Assembly: GCF_000685295.1 (NCBI RefSeq) | Contig: NZ_ARYL01000026.1 | Span: 1-57,811, forward strand | DNA length: 57,811 nt | Origin: Hyphomonas oceanitis SCH89 | GTDB lineage: Bacteria > Pseudomonadota > Alphaproteobacteria > Caulobacterales > Hyphomonadaceae | Reading direction: 5' to 3' | Part shown: positions 9,547 to 18,042 of the stretch, in pieces | How the letters are laid out: each line of letters starts with the position of its first letter | How positions within the stretch are numbered: the first letter of the stretch is position 1 | Program-made: the position numbers and the translations under genes | The notes under the pieces: model-generated | The model's input: only the letters and a program-made list of their open reading frames with translations | Database searches by the model: none | What the model was told of the DNA's origin: nothing

Positions 9547-9582
9547 CCCGACAGTATCAATTCAACAAGTGGAGTGTGAGGA

Positions 9583-9777
9583 ATGGCCAGATTGATAACA
9601 GCAAAGCAGGTTCTCGACCTGACCGGCTACAGGAGCAGGACCACCCTTTGGAGAAAGGTGCGCGCAAAAGTCTTTCCAGCACCTGTGAAGCTGCCCGGCG
9701 ACGCTGTCCGGTGGCGGGAGCAGGAAGTGCAGGACTGGATAGAGGGGGCACCGCGCCAAACCTATTCCGACAAATGA
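9583..9777 (+). CDS. AlpA-like regulator / excisionase (MerR-type winged helix)
   Basis: A 64-residue DNA-binding protein. The N-terminal LITAKQVLDLTGYRSRTTLWR is a winged-helix recognition segment, followed by FPAPVKLPGDAVRWREQEVQDWI, the typical AlpA C-terminus. AlpA proteins activate phage-like integrase genes or act as excision directionality factors. This copy lies between the transfer operon and an opposed integrase, where a recombination directionality factor is expected. GTGAGGA upstream serves as ribosome binding site. Confidence 0.88.
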   Translation: MARLITAKQVLDLTGYRSRTTLWRKVRAKVFPAPVKLPGDAVRWREQEVQDWIEGAPRQTYSDK

Positions 9778-9893
9778 ATCAAAATTTTGGTGACCGACAC
9801 AGTCAGCGCCAAAAACAACCCGTATGTCTTTGACCTGGACAGTCGACTTGCACCTAAGATTTTGGATCTGGGGGGCCCGCCTCCGACACTAGG

Positions 9894-11126
9894 CTACTTC
9901 GCCGACGTGGCGTATTGTGACCAGGATTCCATGAGCTCTCGACGTCGTTCGGTGGCAAGATCACGTCGATAGGCCGCTTCGACAGACCCGAGCTGGTGCG
10001 CAAGTGCTTCCTCTGCGAGCTCTCTCGGGAAGGATGTCGCGTTGCCCGCCCAGTCACGAAATGTGCTTCGGAAGCCATGGATTGTATAATCATTGGCGCC
10101 AGTACCGCTCATAAGATTTCGCAAGGCAGCTTCTGACACGTGACTCGCAATTGTCGGCGATTTGAAAACGAAACCAGAGGTATCCAGCGAGCGGCGCTCG
10201 ACCAAAAGCGCCAGACACGCAGAGCTCAGGGGGATGCGCTGTTCCTTGCGGGCCTTCATCCGCTCTGGGGGTATGGTCCAGACAGACTTTTCAAAGTCGA
10301 TTTCCGACCAGAGTGCACCCCTGCCTTCAGATGATCTGACAGCCGTCAGGATAATAAATCGCAGGCACTGGGATGCGCAGCTGTATCTGCCCGACAGTTC
10401 CGCGAAGTAATCCGGTAATTTTGAATAGGGCATTGCCGGATGGTGCTGTCGAAGCGAGCGCATATTAGGCAAGAGCAGATCGAGATTACGCTGCCATTGT
10501 GCTGGGTTTTTGCCGTCTCTGAGGCCAAGAACCTCAGCGGCGGCAAGCACGCGTTCGATCCTTTGTTGCACACGGCGGGCTGTTTCCGGTTTCGTTTGCC
10601 AGATCGGCTTCAGACAGTTGAGCACATGTTCCGTCTTGATCTCGTCTACAGGCAGACCGGCAATCGGCTTCGCATAGTCGCGAAGCGTATTGTACCATTG
10701 CTGTCTTGCCTTTGGATTGGAAAGGCTGACCAGGTTCTTATCCATCCAATCTTTCGAAAATTCGGAAAACGTAACGCGAGCCTCCTCCTTTTGTGCGGCC
10801 AGGCGTTTTTCTTCGCGTCGCCTCATCTGTAGCTGGTGATGAGCCTCGCTGAGCGAGGTTTCAGCTGTCACCAGTTCGGCCAATTCGCCCTCTTCGAACT
10901 GTTTTCGAAGTTCAAATGCCTTTGTTCTTGCGGCCGCGAGCGTTACTGCGGGATACGCTCCCAATCCGAGGACCTGGCGTTTGCCGCCATACGTCTTCAT
11001 GAAGATAAAGGTTCGAGACCCACCGGGTTGAACCTGAAGATAAAGACCACCTCCATCAGCGTAACGACCCGCCGCTTTTTTGGCATTGATCGCTCTGTCA
11101 CTCAGTTTATTTATCCCCTGTGCCAT
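9894..11126 (-). CDS. int: Tyrosine recombinase / integrase (DUF4102, P4-like)
   Basis: The 410-residue integrase has an N-terminal DUF4102 arm-binding domain (KLSDRAINAKKAAGRYADGGG, GLGAYPAVTLAAAR), a SAM-like core-binding domain and a C-terminal catalytic domain. The catalytic residues are visible: Arg in LTAVRSSEGRG, His-x-x-Arg in HGFRSTFRDWAG, His in LAHQLG and the nucleophilic Tyr in EAAYRRD. It is the probable integrase of the conjugative element. I chose ATG 11126 because MAQGINKLSDRAI matches the usual N-terminus; the frame runs open to 11243 but that extension is Cys-rich and untypical. Transcription faces the trb operon. Confidence 0.93.
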   Translation of the reverse strand: MAQGINKLSDRAINAKKAAGRYADGGGLYLQVQPGGSRTFIFMKTYGGKRQVLGLGAYPAVTLAAARTKAFELRKQFEEGELAELVTAETSLSEAHHQLQMRRREEKRLAAQKEEARVTFSEFSKDWMDKNLVSLSNPKARQQWYNTLRDYAKPIAGLPVDEIKTEHVLNCLKPIWQTKPETARRVQQRIERVLAAAEVLGLRDGKNPAQWQRNLDLLLPNMRSLRQHHPAMPYSKLPDYFAELSGRYSCASQCLRFIILTAVRSSEGRGALWSEIDFEKSVWTIPPERMKARKEQRIPLSSACLALLVERRSLDTSGFVFKSPTIASHVSEAALRNLMSGTGANDYTIHGFRSTFRDWAGNATSFPRELAEEALAHQLGSVEAAYRRDLATERRRELMESWSQYATSAK

Positions 11127-11164
11127 CACCACTCTCGTAATTTTGTCGCAACTGTTTAGGCACG

Positions 11165-11194
11165 CTAGTGCTTTGCTAGTGCATTTTCTAGTGC
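11165..11194. repeat. Three phased CTAGTGC repeats upstream of the integrase
   Basis: CTAGTGC occurs at 11165-11171, 11176-11182 and 11188-11194, with starts 11 and 12 bases apart. The repeats thus fall on one face of the helix, 39-68 bases before the integrase start. Such an array suits cooperative binding by the AlpA-like protein or by the integrase arm domain. The function is inferred. Confidence 0.6.
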
Positions 11195-11734
11195 ACTCGT
11201 GACGCTGGTTCGGGATGAAATCAAATGAAACAAGCTGCATCAAAAGTTCCCCACTACGGCCTTTACTGCATTGTTATTTATTGGCTTATTGTCTAATATT
11301 GGAACAACAAGGAATGGGATGAGGTTCCTATATGACGGCCTCCTCCTCCGCCACCCCCGCGATTTCCCTCTATGACCCGATATCGCCGCCGATCAGCGCA
11401 CCACCACCATGCGGTAGAGCGAAGAGCTGTTTCCGCGCTATTGTCCGACTCTTCCGTGTCCAGGCCGACAGCGCGGTAGCTTTCGACCAGATCAAGACCT
11501 CCCTTTACGTCCGAGCGAACGACCTCTTCTGATGAAACCGGCCGTCCGCGCCTTGCCGCCCCCCCGGTCGATTGACGCCAAATATGAGCCAACAGCTTAG
11601 CCTTTCCCAGAGCGGAAATGTTCTGGGCAGAACGTGACGGCGGGACAAGACTTTTAAAAAATCTCGATCCGACCGCTCGCTTTATCCGTTTGCAACGGGG
11701 CGGCTGGATCGAGAAGGCTGCCTCGGCAGAAGCC
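11195..11734. other. Non-coding stretch beside integrase; likely element boundary region
   Basis: About 540 bases without a convincing gene. Frames crossing it on either strand are low-complexity (poly-Gly from CCTCCTCCTCC runs) or overlap the neighbouring reductase antisense. No tRNA 3' end was recognised. As the integrase 5' flank it is the natural place for an attachment site, but I could not identify a core repeat. Confidence 0.4.
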
Positions 11735-12802
11735 TCAGCCGAGAAGCGGGTAGTCCGTGTAACCCTGCTCGCCACCCACATAGTAGGTCGCGGTGTCGGA
11801 AGGAGCCAAGGCGGCGTCGCGACGGAAGCGTTCGGGGAGATCAGGGTTGCTGATGAAGAGCGTTCCGAACGTCACTGCATCGGCCAGACCGGTGGCTATC
11901 GCCCGTTCGGCAGTGTCGCGATCATATCCAACGTTCACGATGAACTTACCGGTAAACCGCTTTCTTGCTTCGGGTGCGAGCAGATCGAGACCGTCCGGAA
12001 GTTGGGCCGGTTCCATGAAGTGGAGCATCCCTACCTTCCGCGCCTCGAGGGCTTCGACGGCAAACATGTAGGTGCCTTCCAGGTCGCTATCGCCCATGTC
12101 GTTATAAGGGATCCGGGGCGAAAGCCGGACAGACACGCGGGATGGCCCAAAGACCCGGATGGCGGCATCGGTCGCTTCGAGCAGGAAACGGGCTCGATTT
12201 TCGACAGGGCCACCATAGGCGTCGGTTCGTTTGTTGGGCCCGTCTTCGAGAAACTGGGCGGGCAGATAGCCATTGGCACCATGCACTTCCACGCCGTCGA
12301 AGCCCGCAGCCTTTGCTGCGCGTGCGGCGATCTCGTAGTCTAGGATCGTACTTTGGATCTCCTCCACGGTCATCGCCCTGGGGGTTACGGTAGGCTTCGG
12401 CCCCTCGGGCGTGAAGGCTTGGCTGTTGAAGGGGAGCGCCGACGGCGCAACGGGCAGTGCGCCGCCGTGAAAGTCCGGATGCGACGCGCGGCCCGTATGC
12501 CAGAGTTGCGCGAAAATGAGGCCTCCGGCCTCGTGAACGGCCTGGGTGACCTTTCGCCACCCTTCGATCTGTTCGTCGGTGTAAATCCCGGGCGTATTCG
12601 TCCAGCCGATCGCTTGCTCACTGATCTGCGTGCCTTCCGTGATGATGAGGCCAGCCGTGGCACGTTGGGCATAATAGCGCGCGGTCAGTTCATTCGCGAC
12701 ACGGTCGGGCGACCTGCCTCTCGTCATGGGAGCCATGAAGACGCGATTTCTGAATTCGAACGTATCGGTTTTCAGCGGGGACAGTAGTTTCAGCTCAGTC
12801 AT
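11735..12802 (-). CDS. Old Yellow Enzyme-family alkene reductase (NemA-like)
   Basis: A 355-residue FMN-dependent reductase that would reduce activated C=C bonds such as N-ethylmaleimide, enones or quinone-like electrophiles with NAD(P)H. Family features are APMTRGRSP near the N-terminus (FMN site), QLWHTGRASH, the substrate-binding His/Asn pair in VEVHGANGYLPAQFLEDG, NKRTDAYGG, and the flavin phosphate site in DAVTFGTLFISNPDL. The complete TIM-barrel length is normal. An HxlR regulator lies directly upstream on the same strand, a common arrangement for electrophile-responsive detoxification genes. Confidence 0.93.
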   Translation of the reverse strand: MTELKLLSPLKTDTFEFRNRVFMAPMTRGRSPDRVANELTARYYAQRATAGLIITEGTQISEQAIGWTNTPGIYTDEQIEGWRKVTQAVHEAGGLIFAQLWHTGRASHPDFHGGALPVAPSALPFNSQAFTPEGPKPTVTPRAMTVEEIQSTILDYEIAARAAKAAGFDGVEVHGANGYLPAQFLEDGPNKRTDAYGGPVENRARFLLEATDAAIRVFGPSRVSVRLSPRIPYNDMGDSDLEGTYMFAVEALEARKVGMLHFMEPAQLPDGLDLLAPEARKRFTGKFIVNVGYDRDTAERAIATGLADAVTFGTLFISNPDLPERFRRDAALAPSDTATYYVGGEQGYTDYPLLG

Positions 12803-12831
12803 TCGACGCTCCAGTTAATCTGGACGTCTAG

Positions 12832-12847
12832 GTATAACTTGTAAACC
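12832..12847 (-). promoter_or_regulatory. Candidate HxlR operator upstream of the reductase
   Basis: GTATAACTTGTAAACC lies 30 bases in front of the reductase start. It matches 13 of 16 positions of the site upstream of the HxlR gene at 13375-13390. Both approximate the dyad GTWTAC-N3-GTAWAC. Occurrence in front of both genes suggests that the HxlR protein controls itself and the reductase. Confidence 0.6.
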
Positions 12848-12916
12848 TGGTGTCAATTAGGAACCATAAGGTAACCTGGTAGGGCTGAGGTAACCTGACA
12901 TCCGACCCGCCGGGTT

Positions 12917-13324
12917 CTAGTCCGTGCGATTCCCCACCTGGACGCCGCCGAAAGCGTCGTCCGATTGTCGATCATCGAAGGTCTCGCGTGCCGCATCGAC
13001 CTCCGCGAGATTGTCCAGCGTCCACTGGTGCAATGCGCCCAGCGGCTTTTGCAGGCTGCGTCCCAGCGGAGTGATCTCGTACTCGACGGCCACCGGTGAG
13101 AGGGAGATGACGCGACGGTTGACCAACCCGTTGCGTTCAAGCCGGCGGAGACATTGTGTCAACGCCTTCTGGCTAACGCCCTCCAATCGCCTGCGAATTA
13201 CATTGAACCGATGCGGCCGAGCGGACAGGATCGCCAATACCATTGCCGACCATTTGTCGGCAATCTGATCGAAAAGGCCCCGGCTGCGGCAGTCCGACGA
13301 AAAGCAGATCGATTCCAGTTCCAT
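12917..13324 (-). CDS. HxlR-family transcriptional regulator
   Basis: A winged-helix regulator of about 135 residues. The core LFDQIADKWSAMVLAIL, RFNVIRRRLEGVSQKALTQCLRRLERNGLV and the wing SPVAVEYEITPLGRSL are typical HxlR features. Two cysteines near the N-terminus (SICFSSDC) could sense electrophiles, as in YodB/HypR-type members; this is inference. ATG 13324 is preferred over an in-frame GTG at 13336 because AGGTG is then at a workable distance. The reductase follows downstream on the same strand. Confidence 0.9.
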   Translation of the reverse strand: MELESICFSSDCRSRGLFDQIADKWSAMVLAILSARPHRFNVIRRRLEGVSQKALTQCLRRLERNGLVNRRVISLSPVAVEYEITPLGRSLQKPLGALHQWTLDNLAEVDAARETFDDRQSDDAFGGVQVGNRTD

Positions 13325-13374
13325 GGGGGCGTGCACCTAACGTTTCATCCAAAATCAGTATTTAACGCGCCCTA

Positions 13375-13390
13375 GTATACATTGTAAACT
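13375..13390 (-). promoter_or_regulatory. Candidate HxlR autoregulatory operator
   Basis: GTATACATTGTAAACT is a good dyad (GTATAC, ATT, GTAAAC) about 50 bases before the HxlR gene and matches the site at 12832-12847. It probably mediates autoregulation. Confidence 0.6.
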
Positions 13391-13967
13391 TCTGTATCTC
13401 GGCGCTCCGCTCGAATCTGGAACGTCGAGTTCCTGCCGAGTCAGCACTTGTACTCTCATACCGGCGGACTCCCCCGCCGATGCCTAACGCGTTAAGCTCC
13501 ATGCTCCGGTGGCGGGAGCGTCAGCTCTCGCCGGAAGCCGCCCTTCAATGGGAGAGGCCGGAATGACGGCTTCGTCCCAGTTATTGCCGTTTGATTAAGC
13601 GGTCGCGCAGGTTTGCCAGACCGGCAGATCCAAGGAGCAAGTGCGCGGCCCGCCACGTGGCCTTATGGATACCCGGCAGTCCTTTTACAAATTTCAGATA
13701 ACGCAAAAGGCGGTTGCAGATTTACAAGACATGATGAGTGGCGCTTCGGTCGGGAGAAAGCGGAACTCCAATCAGTGCCGGGTGGCTGTCAGATCGGCGC
13801 CTTAGTTGCAAGGAGCCCGGCAGCACTCTTTCCCAACTGTCGCATACTTGCTCGCTTCTAAATCGCATCTGCATCAGCCTGCTGAAAACCTGCTCAGGCT
13901 GATGGCTCTCTTGGGCTCATGGTTCTCCCCCCTTGCAACGATTAAGTATTTGGTGCGTTGTGGATCT
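13391..13967. other. Intergenic stretch before the Anbu cluster
   Basis: About 580 bases without a supported gene. Short frames at 13613-13861 and the upstream extension of the next ORF from 13806 show no family signature. A palindromic TAACGCGTTA lies near 13484-13493 and several GGCGGGAG/CTCCCGCC-like inverted pieces follow. The junction between the acquired element with its cargo and the chromosomal cluster may lie here, but no direct repeat marks it. Confidence 0.4.
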
Positions 13968-15395
13968 ATGGGTGGCAGTACAGTTTTCTTTGATGAAATG
14001 CGTGGACCGGATGAATCGGCACGTCAGCCCTACGCTGAATACTGTGCCTGGCTCGAATCCGTCAAAATAAACGAGCTTCACAAGAAGTCTCGCGAAGCCG
14101 AAACATTCTTCAGGCGCACCGGCATTACTTTTAATGTTTATGGCGAGAAAGATGCTGACGAACGGCTTATTCCGTTCGATCTGGTTCCCCGCATCATAGA
14201 TGGCAAGGAATGGCGCCTGCTTGTTCGCGGCATCGAACAGCGGGTCAAGGCGATCAATGCCTTCCTGCACGACATCTATCACCGTCAGGAAATTCTCCGT
14301 GCGGGTCGGATCCCGGAACATCTTATCGCCAATAACGAGGCCTTCCTGCCCGAAATGATCGGTGTGACCCCGCCCGGCGGCGTCTACACCCACATTGTCG
14401 GCGTCGATCTCGTGCGCACCGGGGCCAACGAGTTCTACGTTCTGGAAGACAATGCCCGCACCCCGTCGGGTGTGTCCTACATGCTCGAAAACCGGGAAAC
14501 CATGCTGAAGATGTTCCCGGAACTCTTCTCGCAGATCAAGGTCCAGCCGATCAGCAACTATCCTACCCTTCTCCGGCGCTCGCTCGGCAAGTGCGCCCCG
14601 GTGCGCAGTGAAGGGCGACCCACCGTGGCGGTCCTGACGCCTGGCCTTCACAACTCTGCCTATTTCGAACACGCCTTCCTCGCCGATCAGATGGGCGCCG
14701 AACTCGTCGAGGGCCACGACCTGCGTGTGGTGGACGGTCGTGTCGCCATGCGCACCACCCAAGGCTACCAGCCGGTCGACGTCCTCTATCGCCGCATCGA
14801 CGACGAATATATTGATCCACTGAACTTCAACCGGTCCTCAATGCTGGGCGTGCCGGGCATTATGGACGTCTATCGTTCTGGCGGTATTACCCTTGCCAAT
14901 GCACCGGGTACGGGCATCGCTGACGACAAGGCCATATATTCCTACATGCCTGATATCGTTGAGTTCTATACCGGCCAGACGGCTATCTTGAAGAACGTTC
15001 CGACCTATCGTTGCTCCGAAGCGGACTCGCTGAAATACGTTCTGGAAAACCTGCACGAACTCGTCGTTAAGGAAGTTCACGGCTCTGGTGGCTATGGCAT
15101 GCTTGTTGGCCCAGCCGCGAGCAAGCGTGAACTCGCAGCTTTCCGCGCGAAACTCATCGCCAAGCCATCAAACTATATCGCGCAGCCGACGCTGGCCCTC
15201 TCAACGGTGCCCGTCCTGACCCGCAGCGGCCTCGCGCCGCGCCACGTTGATCTACGGCCCTACGTGCTCGTCTCGCCGGATAATATTGACATAACGCCCG
15301 GTGGGCTGACCCGCGTTGCGATGAAACAGGGTTCGCTGGTCGTCAATTCCAGCCAGGGTGGCGGCACCAAAGACACATGGGTGCTGGAGGAATGA
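13968..15395 (+). CDS. Circularly permuted type-2 ATP-grasp protein (Anbu cluster)
   Basis: A 475-residue member of the circularly permuted ATP-grasp family (DUF404/DUF407 type), predicted to form peptide-like amide bonds with ATP. It contains GITFNVYG, RIIDGKEWRLL, NEAFLPEMIG, FYVLEDNARTPSGVSYMLENR, KEVHGSGGYGMLVGP and the C-terminal SSQGGGTKDTWVL, all typical of the family. I chose ATG 13968 because the conserved FFDEMRGPD motif follows within a few residues; the open frame to 13806 adds unrelated sequence. It is the first gene of a tight four-gene set with alpha-E, transglutaminase and Anbu proteins. Confidence 0.9.
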   Translation: MGGSTVFFDEMRGPDESARQPYAEYCAWLESVKINELHKKSREAETFFRRTGITFNVYGEKDADERLIPFDLVPRIIDGKEWRLLVRGIEQRVKAINAFLHDIYHRQEILRAGRIPEHLIANNEAFLPEMIGVTPPGGVYTHIVGVDLVRTGANEFYVLEDNARTPSGVSYMLENRETMLKMFPELFSQIKVQPISNYPTLLRRSLGKCAPVRSEGRPTVAVLTPGLHNSAYFEHAFLADQMGAELVEGHDLRVVDGRVAMRTTQGYQPVDVLYRRIDDEYIDPLNFNRSSMLGVPGIMDVYRSGGITLANAPGTGIADDKAIYSYMPDIVEFYTGQTAILKNVPTYRCSEADSLKYVLENLHELVVKEVHGSGGYGMLVGPAASKRELAAFRAKLIAKPSNYIAQPTLALSTVPVLTRSGLAPRHVDLRPYVLVSPDNIDITPGGLTRVAMKQGSLVVNSSQGGGTKDTWVLEE

Positions 15396-15399
15396 CGTC

Positions 15400-16341
15400 A
15401 TGCTAGGCAAGACCGCCGGTGGATTGTTCTGGCTCTCCCGTTACCTTGAGCGAAGTGAAAATACGGCGCGGCTGGTCGAAGCTGGGTTTCGTATGGCCCT
15501 GACGCGCGCCGCCGCTGGGGAAGACGAATGGGCCTCCGTTCTGACCACGGTCGGGTGTCTCAATGCCTACAGGGCCAAGCACGAAACGATCGCGCCCAAT
15601 AGCGCCGTCGACTTTTTGCTTCGCGACAAGACCAATCCCATGAGCGTCTACAGTGTTATGCAGATGGCGCGCGATAATGCCCGCGCGACCCGTACGGCCC
15701 TTACCCGCGAAGTCTGGGAAGCGGTGAATGATGGCTGGATGGTGCTAAAGGAGATGTTGCGGAGGCCGGTCGCTCAGGCCGACCTGCCAAATGTCCTCTC
15801 CACCGTGCGTCAGCAAAGCGCGCTTGTGCGCGGCGCCCTCCAGGGCACGATGCTTCGCAATGACATCTTCAGTTTCTCGCGCATCGGTTCGCTGATTGAA
15901 CGCGCCGACAATACGGCCCGCATCCTTGACGTTAAATACTATGTTCTTCTGCCCACTGGCGCCCCTGTGGGTTCGTCGCTCGACAATGTGCAATGGGAAA
16001 TGATCCTGCGCTCCGCCTCGGCCGAAAGCTCCTTCCACTGGCTCAACGCCGGCAACGTCACACCGAAGGCGATTGCCGAGTTTCTTATACTTGACGCGCG
16101 GATGCCGCGTTCGCTCGCTTTCTGCTATGACGGGCTGATCGATTCACTGCGGGAACTTGGCGTCGAATATGGCGACACGCGCCCAAGCCACGATCTCGCG
16201 GCGAAACTGGAAGCGCGCCTAACCGGTCGCACGATCGATAACATCATAGACTCCGGTCTCCACGAATTCATCCGGGAGTTCATCAAGGCCAATGCGGCGC
16301 TCGCCTCTCAGGTGGAGCAGGATTACAGGTTCTACGAGTAA
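15400..16341 (+). CDS. Alpha-E domain protein (Anbu cluster)
   Basis: A 313-residue all-helical alpha-E (DUF403) protein. Its start MLGKTAGGLFWLSRYLERSENTARL is the family signature, echoed by GSLIERADNTARILDVKYYVLLP in the middle. The start lies 4 bases after the ATP-grasp stop. Alpha-E proteins co-occur with circularly permuted ATP-grasp proteins and may act together with them in peptide ligation; their exact role is unknown. No signal peptide, so cytoplasmic. Confidence 0.92.
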   Translation: MLGKTAGGLFWLSRYLERSENTARLVEAGFRMALTRAAAGEDEWASVLTTVGCLNAYRAKHETIAPNSAVDFLLRDKTNPMSVYSVMQMARDNARATRTALTREVWEAVNDGWMVLKEMLRRPVAQADLPNVLSTVRQQSALVRGALQGTMLRNDIFSFSRIGSLIERADNTARILDVKYYVLLPTGAPVGSSLDNVQWEMILRSASAESSFHWLNAGNVTPKAIAEFLILDARMPRSLAFCYDGLIDSLRELGVEYGDTRPSHDLAAKLEARLTGRTIDNIIDSGLHEFIREFIKANAALASQVEQDYRFYE

Positions 16342-16344
16342 ATC

Positions 16345-17142
16345 ATGAGACTGCATATCAGCCACACGACACGCTATTCCTATGACCAGCCCGTCCCGTA
16401 CGGCCTGCAGCAGATACGGCTGACCCCAAAGCCCTGCGACAGCCAGACAATAGACAATTGGACCATCGAAATTGAAGGCGGTCGCGAGGAATGTGCTTTC
16501 AATGACCAGCACGGGAATCGCGTGCAACTACTAAGCCTCGACCCCGGTGAGAACGGCATTTCGATCACCTGTACCGGCGATGTCGACACAATTCCGACTA
16601 ACGGAGTGGTCGGCCTTCATTCCGGGCATGCGCCCCTCTGGTATTACAAGCGCCAGACGGCGTTGACCCAACCCGGCAAACTCATTCGCAAGCTCGCCAG
16701 CGACATGCCTGAAAATCCCAATACGATTGAACGTCTGCATGACCTGTCAAGCACGATACGGGAGGCCATCGGCTACGAAACGGACCGGACAGATACAGGT
16801 ACAACCGCCGAGGAAGCGCTCAAGGTCGGTCATGGCGTCTGCCAGGATCACGCGCACACCTTCGTAAGTGCGGCGCGCCTTCTGGGCTTTCCTGCACGCT
16901 ATGTCAGCGGCTATCTGATGATGAATGACCGTATCCATCAGGAGGCAAGCCATGCGTGGGCCGAGGCATTTGTGCCTGATGTTGGCTGGATCGGCTTTGA
17001 CATCTCAAATGTGATCTCGCCAGACGAACGTTACGTGCGCATCGCGACGGGCCTGGACTATGAAGAAGCCGCTCCCATCGCGGGAATAGTCTTTGGGGAT
17101 GGCGTGGAATCCCTGCTTGTCACCCTTCAGGTCCAGCAGTAA
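16345..17142 (+). CDS. Transglutaminase-like cysteine peptidase (Anbu cluster)
   Basis: A 265-residue protein with an N-terminal beta domain (MRLHISHTTRYSYDQPVPYG) and a transglutaminase-like papain-fold core. The presumed triad is Cys166 in GHGVCQDHAH, His203 in EASHAWAE and Asp219 in GFDISN. It is cytoplasmic, since no signal peptide is present. It lies 3 bases after the alpha-E gene. In this cluster it is thought to cleave or remodel products of the ATP-grasp enzyme, which remains hypothetical. Confidence 0.92.
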   Translation: MRLHISHTTRYSYDQPVPYGLQQIRLTPKPCDSQTIDNWTIEIEGGREECAFNDQHGNRVQLLSLDPGENGISITCTGDVDTIPTNGVVGLHSGHAPLWYYKRQTALTQPGKLIRKLASDMPENPNTIERLHDLSSTIREAIGYETDRTDTGTTAEEALKVGHGVCQDHAHTFVSAARLLGFPARYVSGYLMMNDRIHQEASHAWAEAFVPDVGWIGFDISNVISPDERYVRIATGLDYEEAAPIAGIVFGDGVESLLVTLQVQQ

Positions 17143-17180
17143 CCCTTGATGTCCAATCAGGGAAAATCGGCGGGGATCGT

Positions 17181-17912
17181 ATGACCTACTGTGTGGCACT
17201 GCGCCTCGACGAGGGGCTTCTGTTCATGTCCGACACGCGCACAAATGCGGGTGTCGACAACATCTCCACATTCAAGAAGATGTTCACATGGTCCGTCGAA
17301 GGTGACCGCGTCATCACAATCATGACCGCTGGCAACCTGGCCACAACACAGGCCGTAATCAGCTTGCTTGATGAGCGATCCGTGATCCCGGCTGATCGCA
17401 AGCAGACCTTGCTGGCAGCGCCGACCATGTTTCAGGTCGCGCGTCTCGTAGGTGACACGCTGAAGGAAGTCATCCACTCTCAGGCCGAAGGCCAGCAGGA
17501 GTCAGAAAGCACCTTCAGTGCTACCATGATCGTCGGCGGCCAGATCAGAGGCATGGAGCCACGCCTCTTCCTGATCTATCCGGAGGGCAACTTCATCGAG
17601 GCCAGTGAGGAAACCCCCTTCTTTCAGATCGGGGAGACCAAGTATGGCCGCCCCATCATCCTGCGCGCCTTTGATCCGTCGATGAGCTTCGAACAGGCCA
17701 TCAAGCTGCTCTATGTCTCATTCGACTCGACTCTGAAGGCCAATCTGGCTGTCGGCATGCCCCTCGATATGCACGCCTACAGTATCGACACATTTGAAAC
17801 AGGTATTGTGAGCCGTATTCCGCCGGAAGATCCCTATTTCAAGGTGATCTCCTCGGGTTGGGGCGAAGCCCTGAAGGAAGCCTTCGACAAGCTGCCCGAT
17901 TTCAAATTCTGA
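17181..17912 (+). CDS. Anbu, ancestral beta-subunit proteasome-like protein
   Basis: A 243-residue Ntn-hydrolase of the Anbu type. The second residue is Thr (MTYCVALRLDEG), so removal of the initiator Met would expose the nucleophile. Asp18 (FMSDTRTN) and a Lys pair at 32-33 correspond to the proteasomal Asp17/Lys33 pair. The protein has normal Anbu length and an acidic middle region. Anbu proteins form open helical or ring assemblies; peptidase activity has been hard to demonstrate. Linkage to ATP-grasp, alpha-E and transglutaminase genes is the known Anbu neighbourhood. Confidence 0.92.
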   Translation: MTYCVALRLDEGLLFMSDTRTNAGVDNISTFKKMFTWSVEGDRVITIMTAGNLATTQAVISLLDERSVIPADRKQTLLAAPTMFQVARLVGDTLKEVIHSQAEGQQESESTFSATMIVGGQIRGMEPRLFLIYPEGNFIEASEETPFFQIGETKYGRPIILRAFDPSMSFEQAIKLLYVSFDSTLKANLAVGMPLDMHAYSIDTFETGIVSRIPPEDPYFKVISSGWGEALKEAFDKLPDFKF

Positions 17913-18042
17913 CGATCTGCCCCTGGCTCTGTCTTTCTAACGCTGCGTCAATCGCTTCGTGTGAGGGCACAGGACTTCCCTTTTCATTTCCGAGCGTCCA
18001 ACCTCGTGCCAGAAAATTGAGAACCGGCACAGGGATTGAGGA

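Noticed and set aside
11127..11734. tRNA gene serving as attachment site
   Set aside because: I looked for a T-arm and acceptor stem on both strands in the integrase flank and found none.
11293..11781. 162-residue minus-strand frame beside the integrase
   Set aside because: It contains a poly-Gly run, overlaps the end of the reductase gene and matches no family I know.
12870..12897. GGTAACCTG direct repeats as a second operator
   Set aside because: Two copies 19 bases apart between the HxlR stop and the reductase promoter; no dyad and no second occurrence before the HxlR gene, so chance cannot be excluded.
13613..13861. Small gene upstream of the ATP-grasp gene
   Set aside because: No ribosome binding site, no conserved motif, and composition unlike neighbouring genes.
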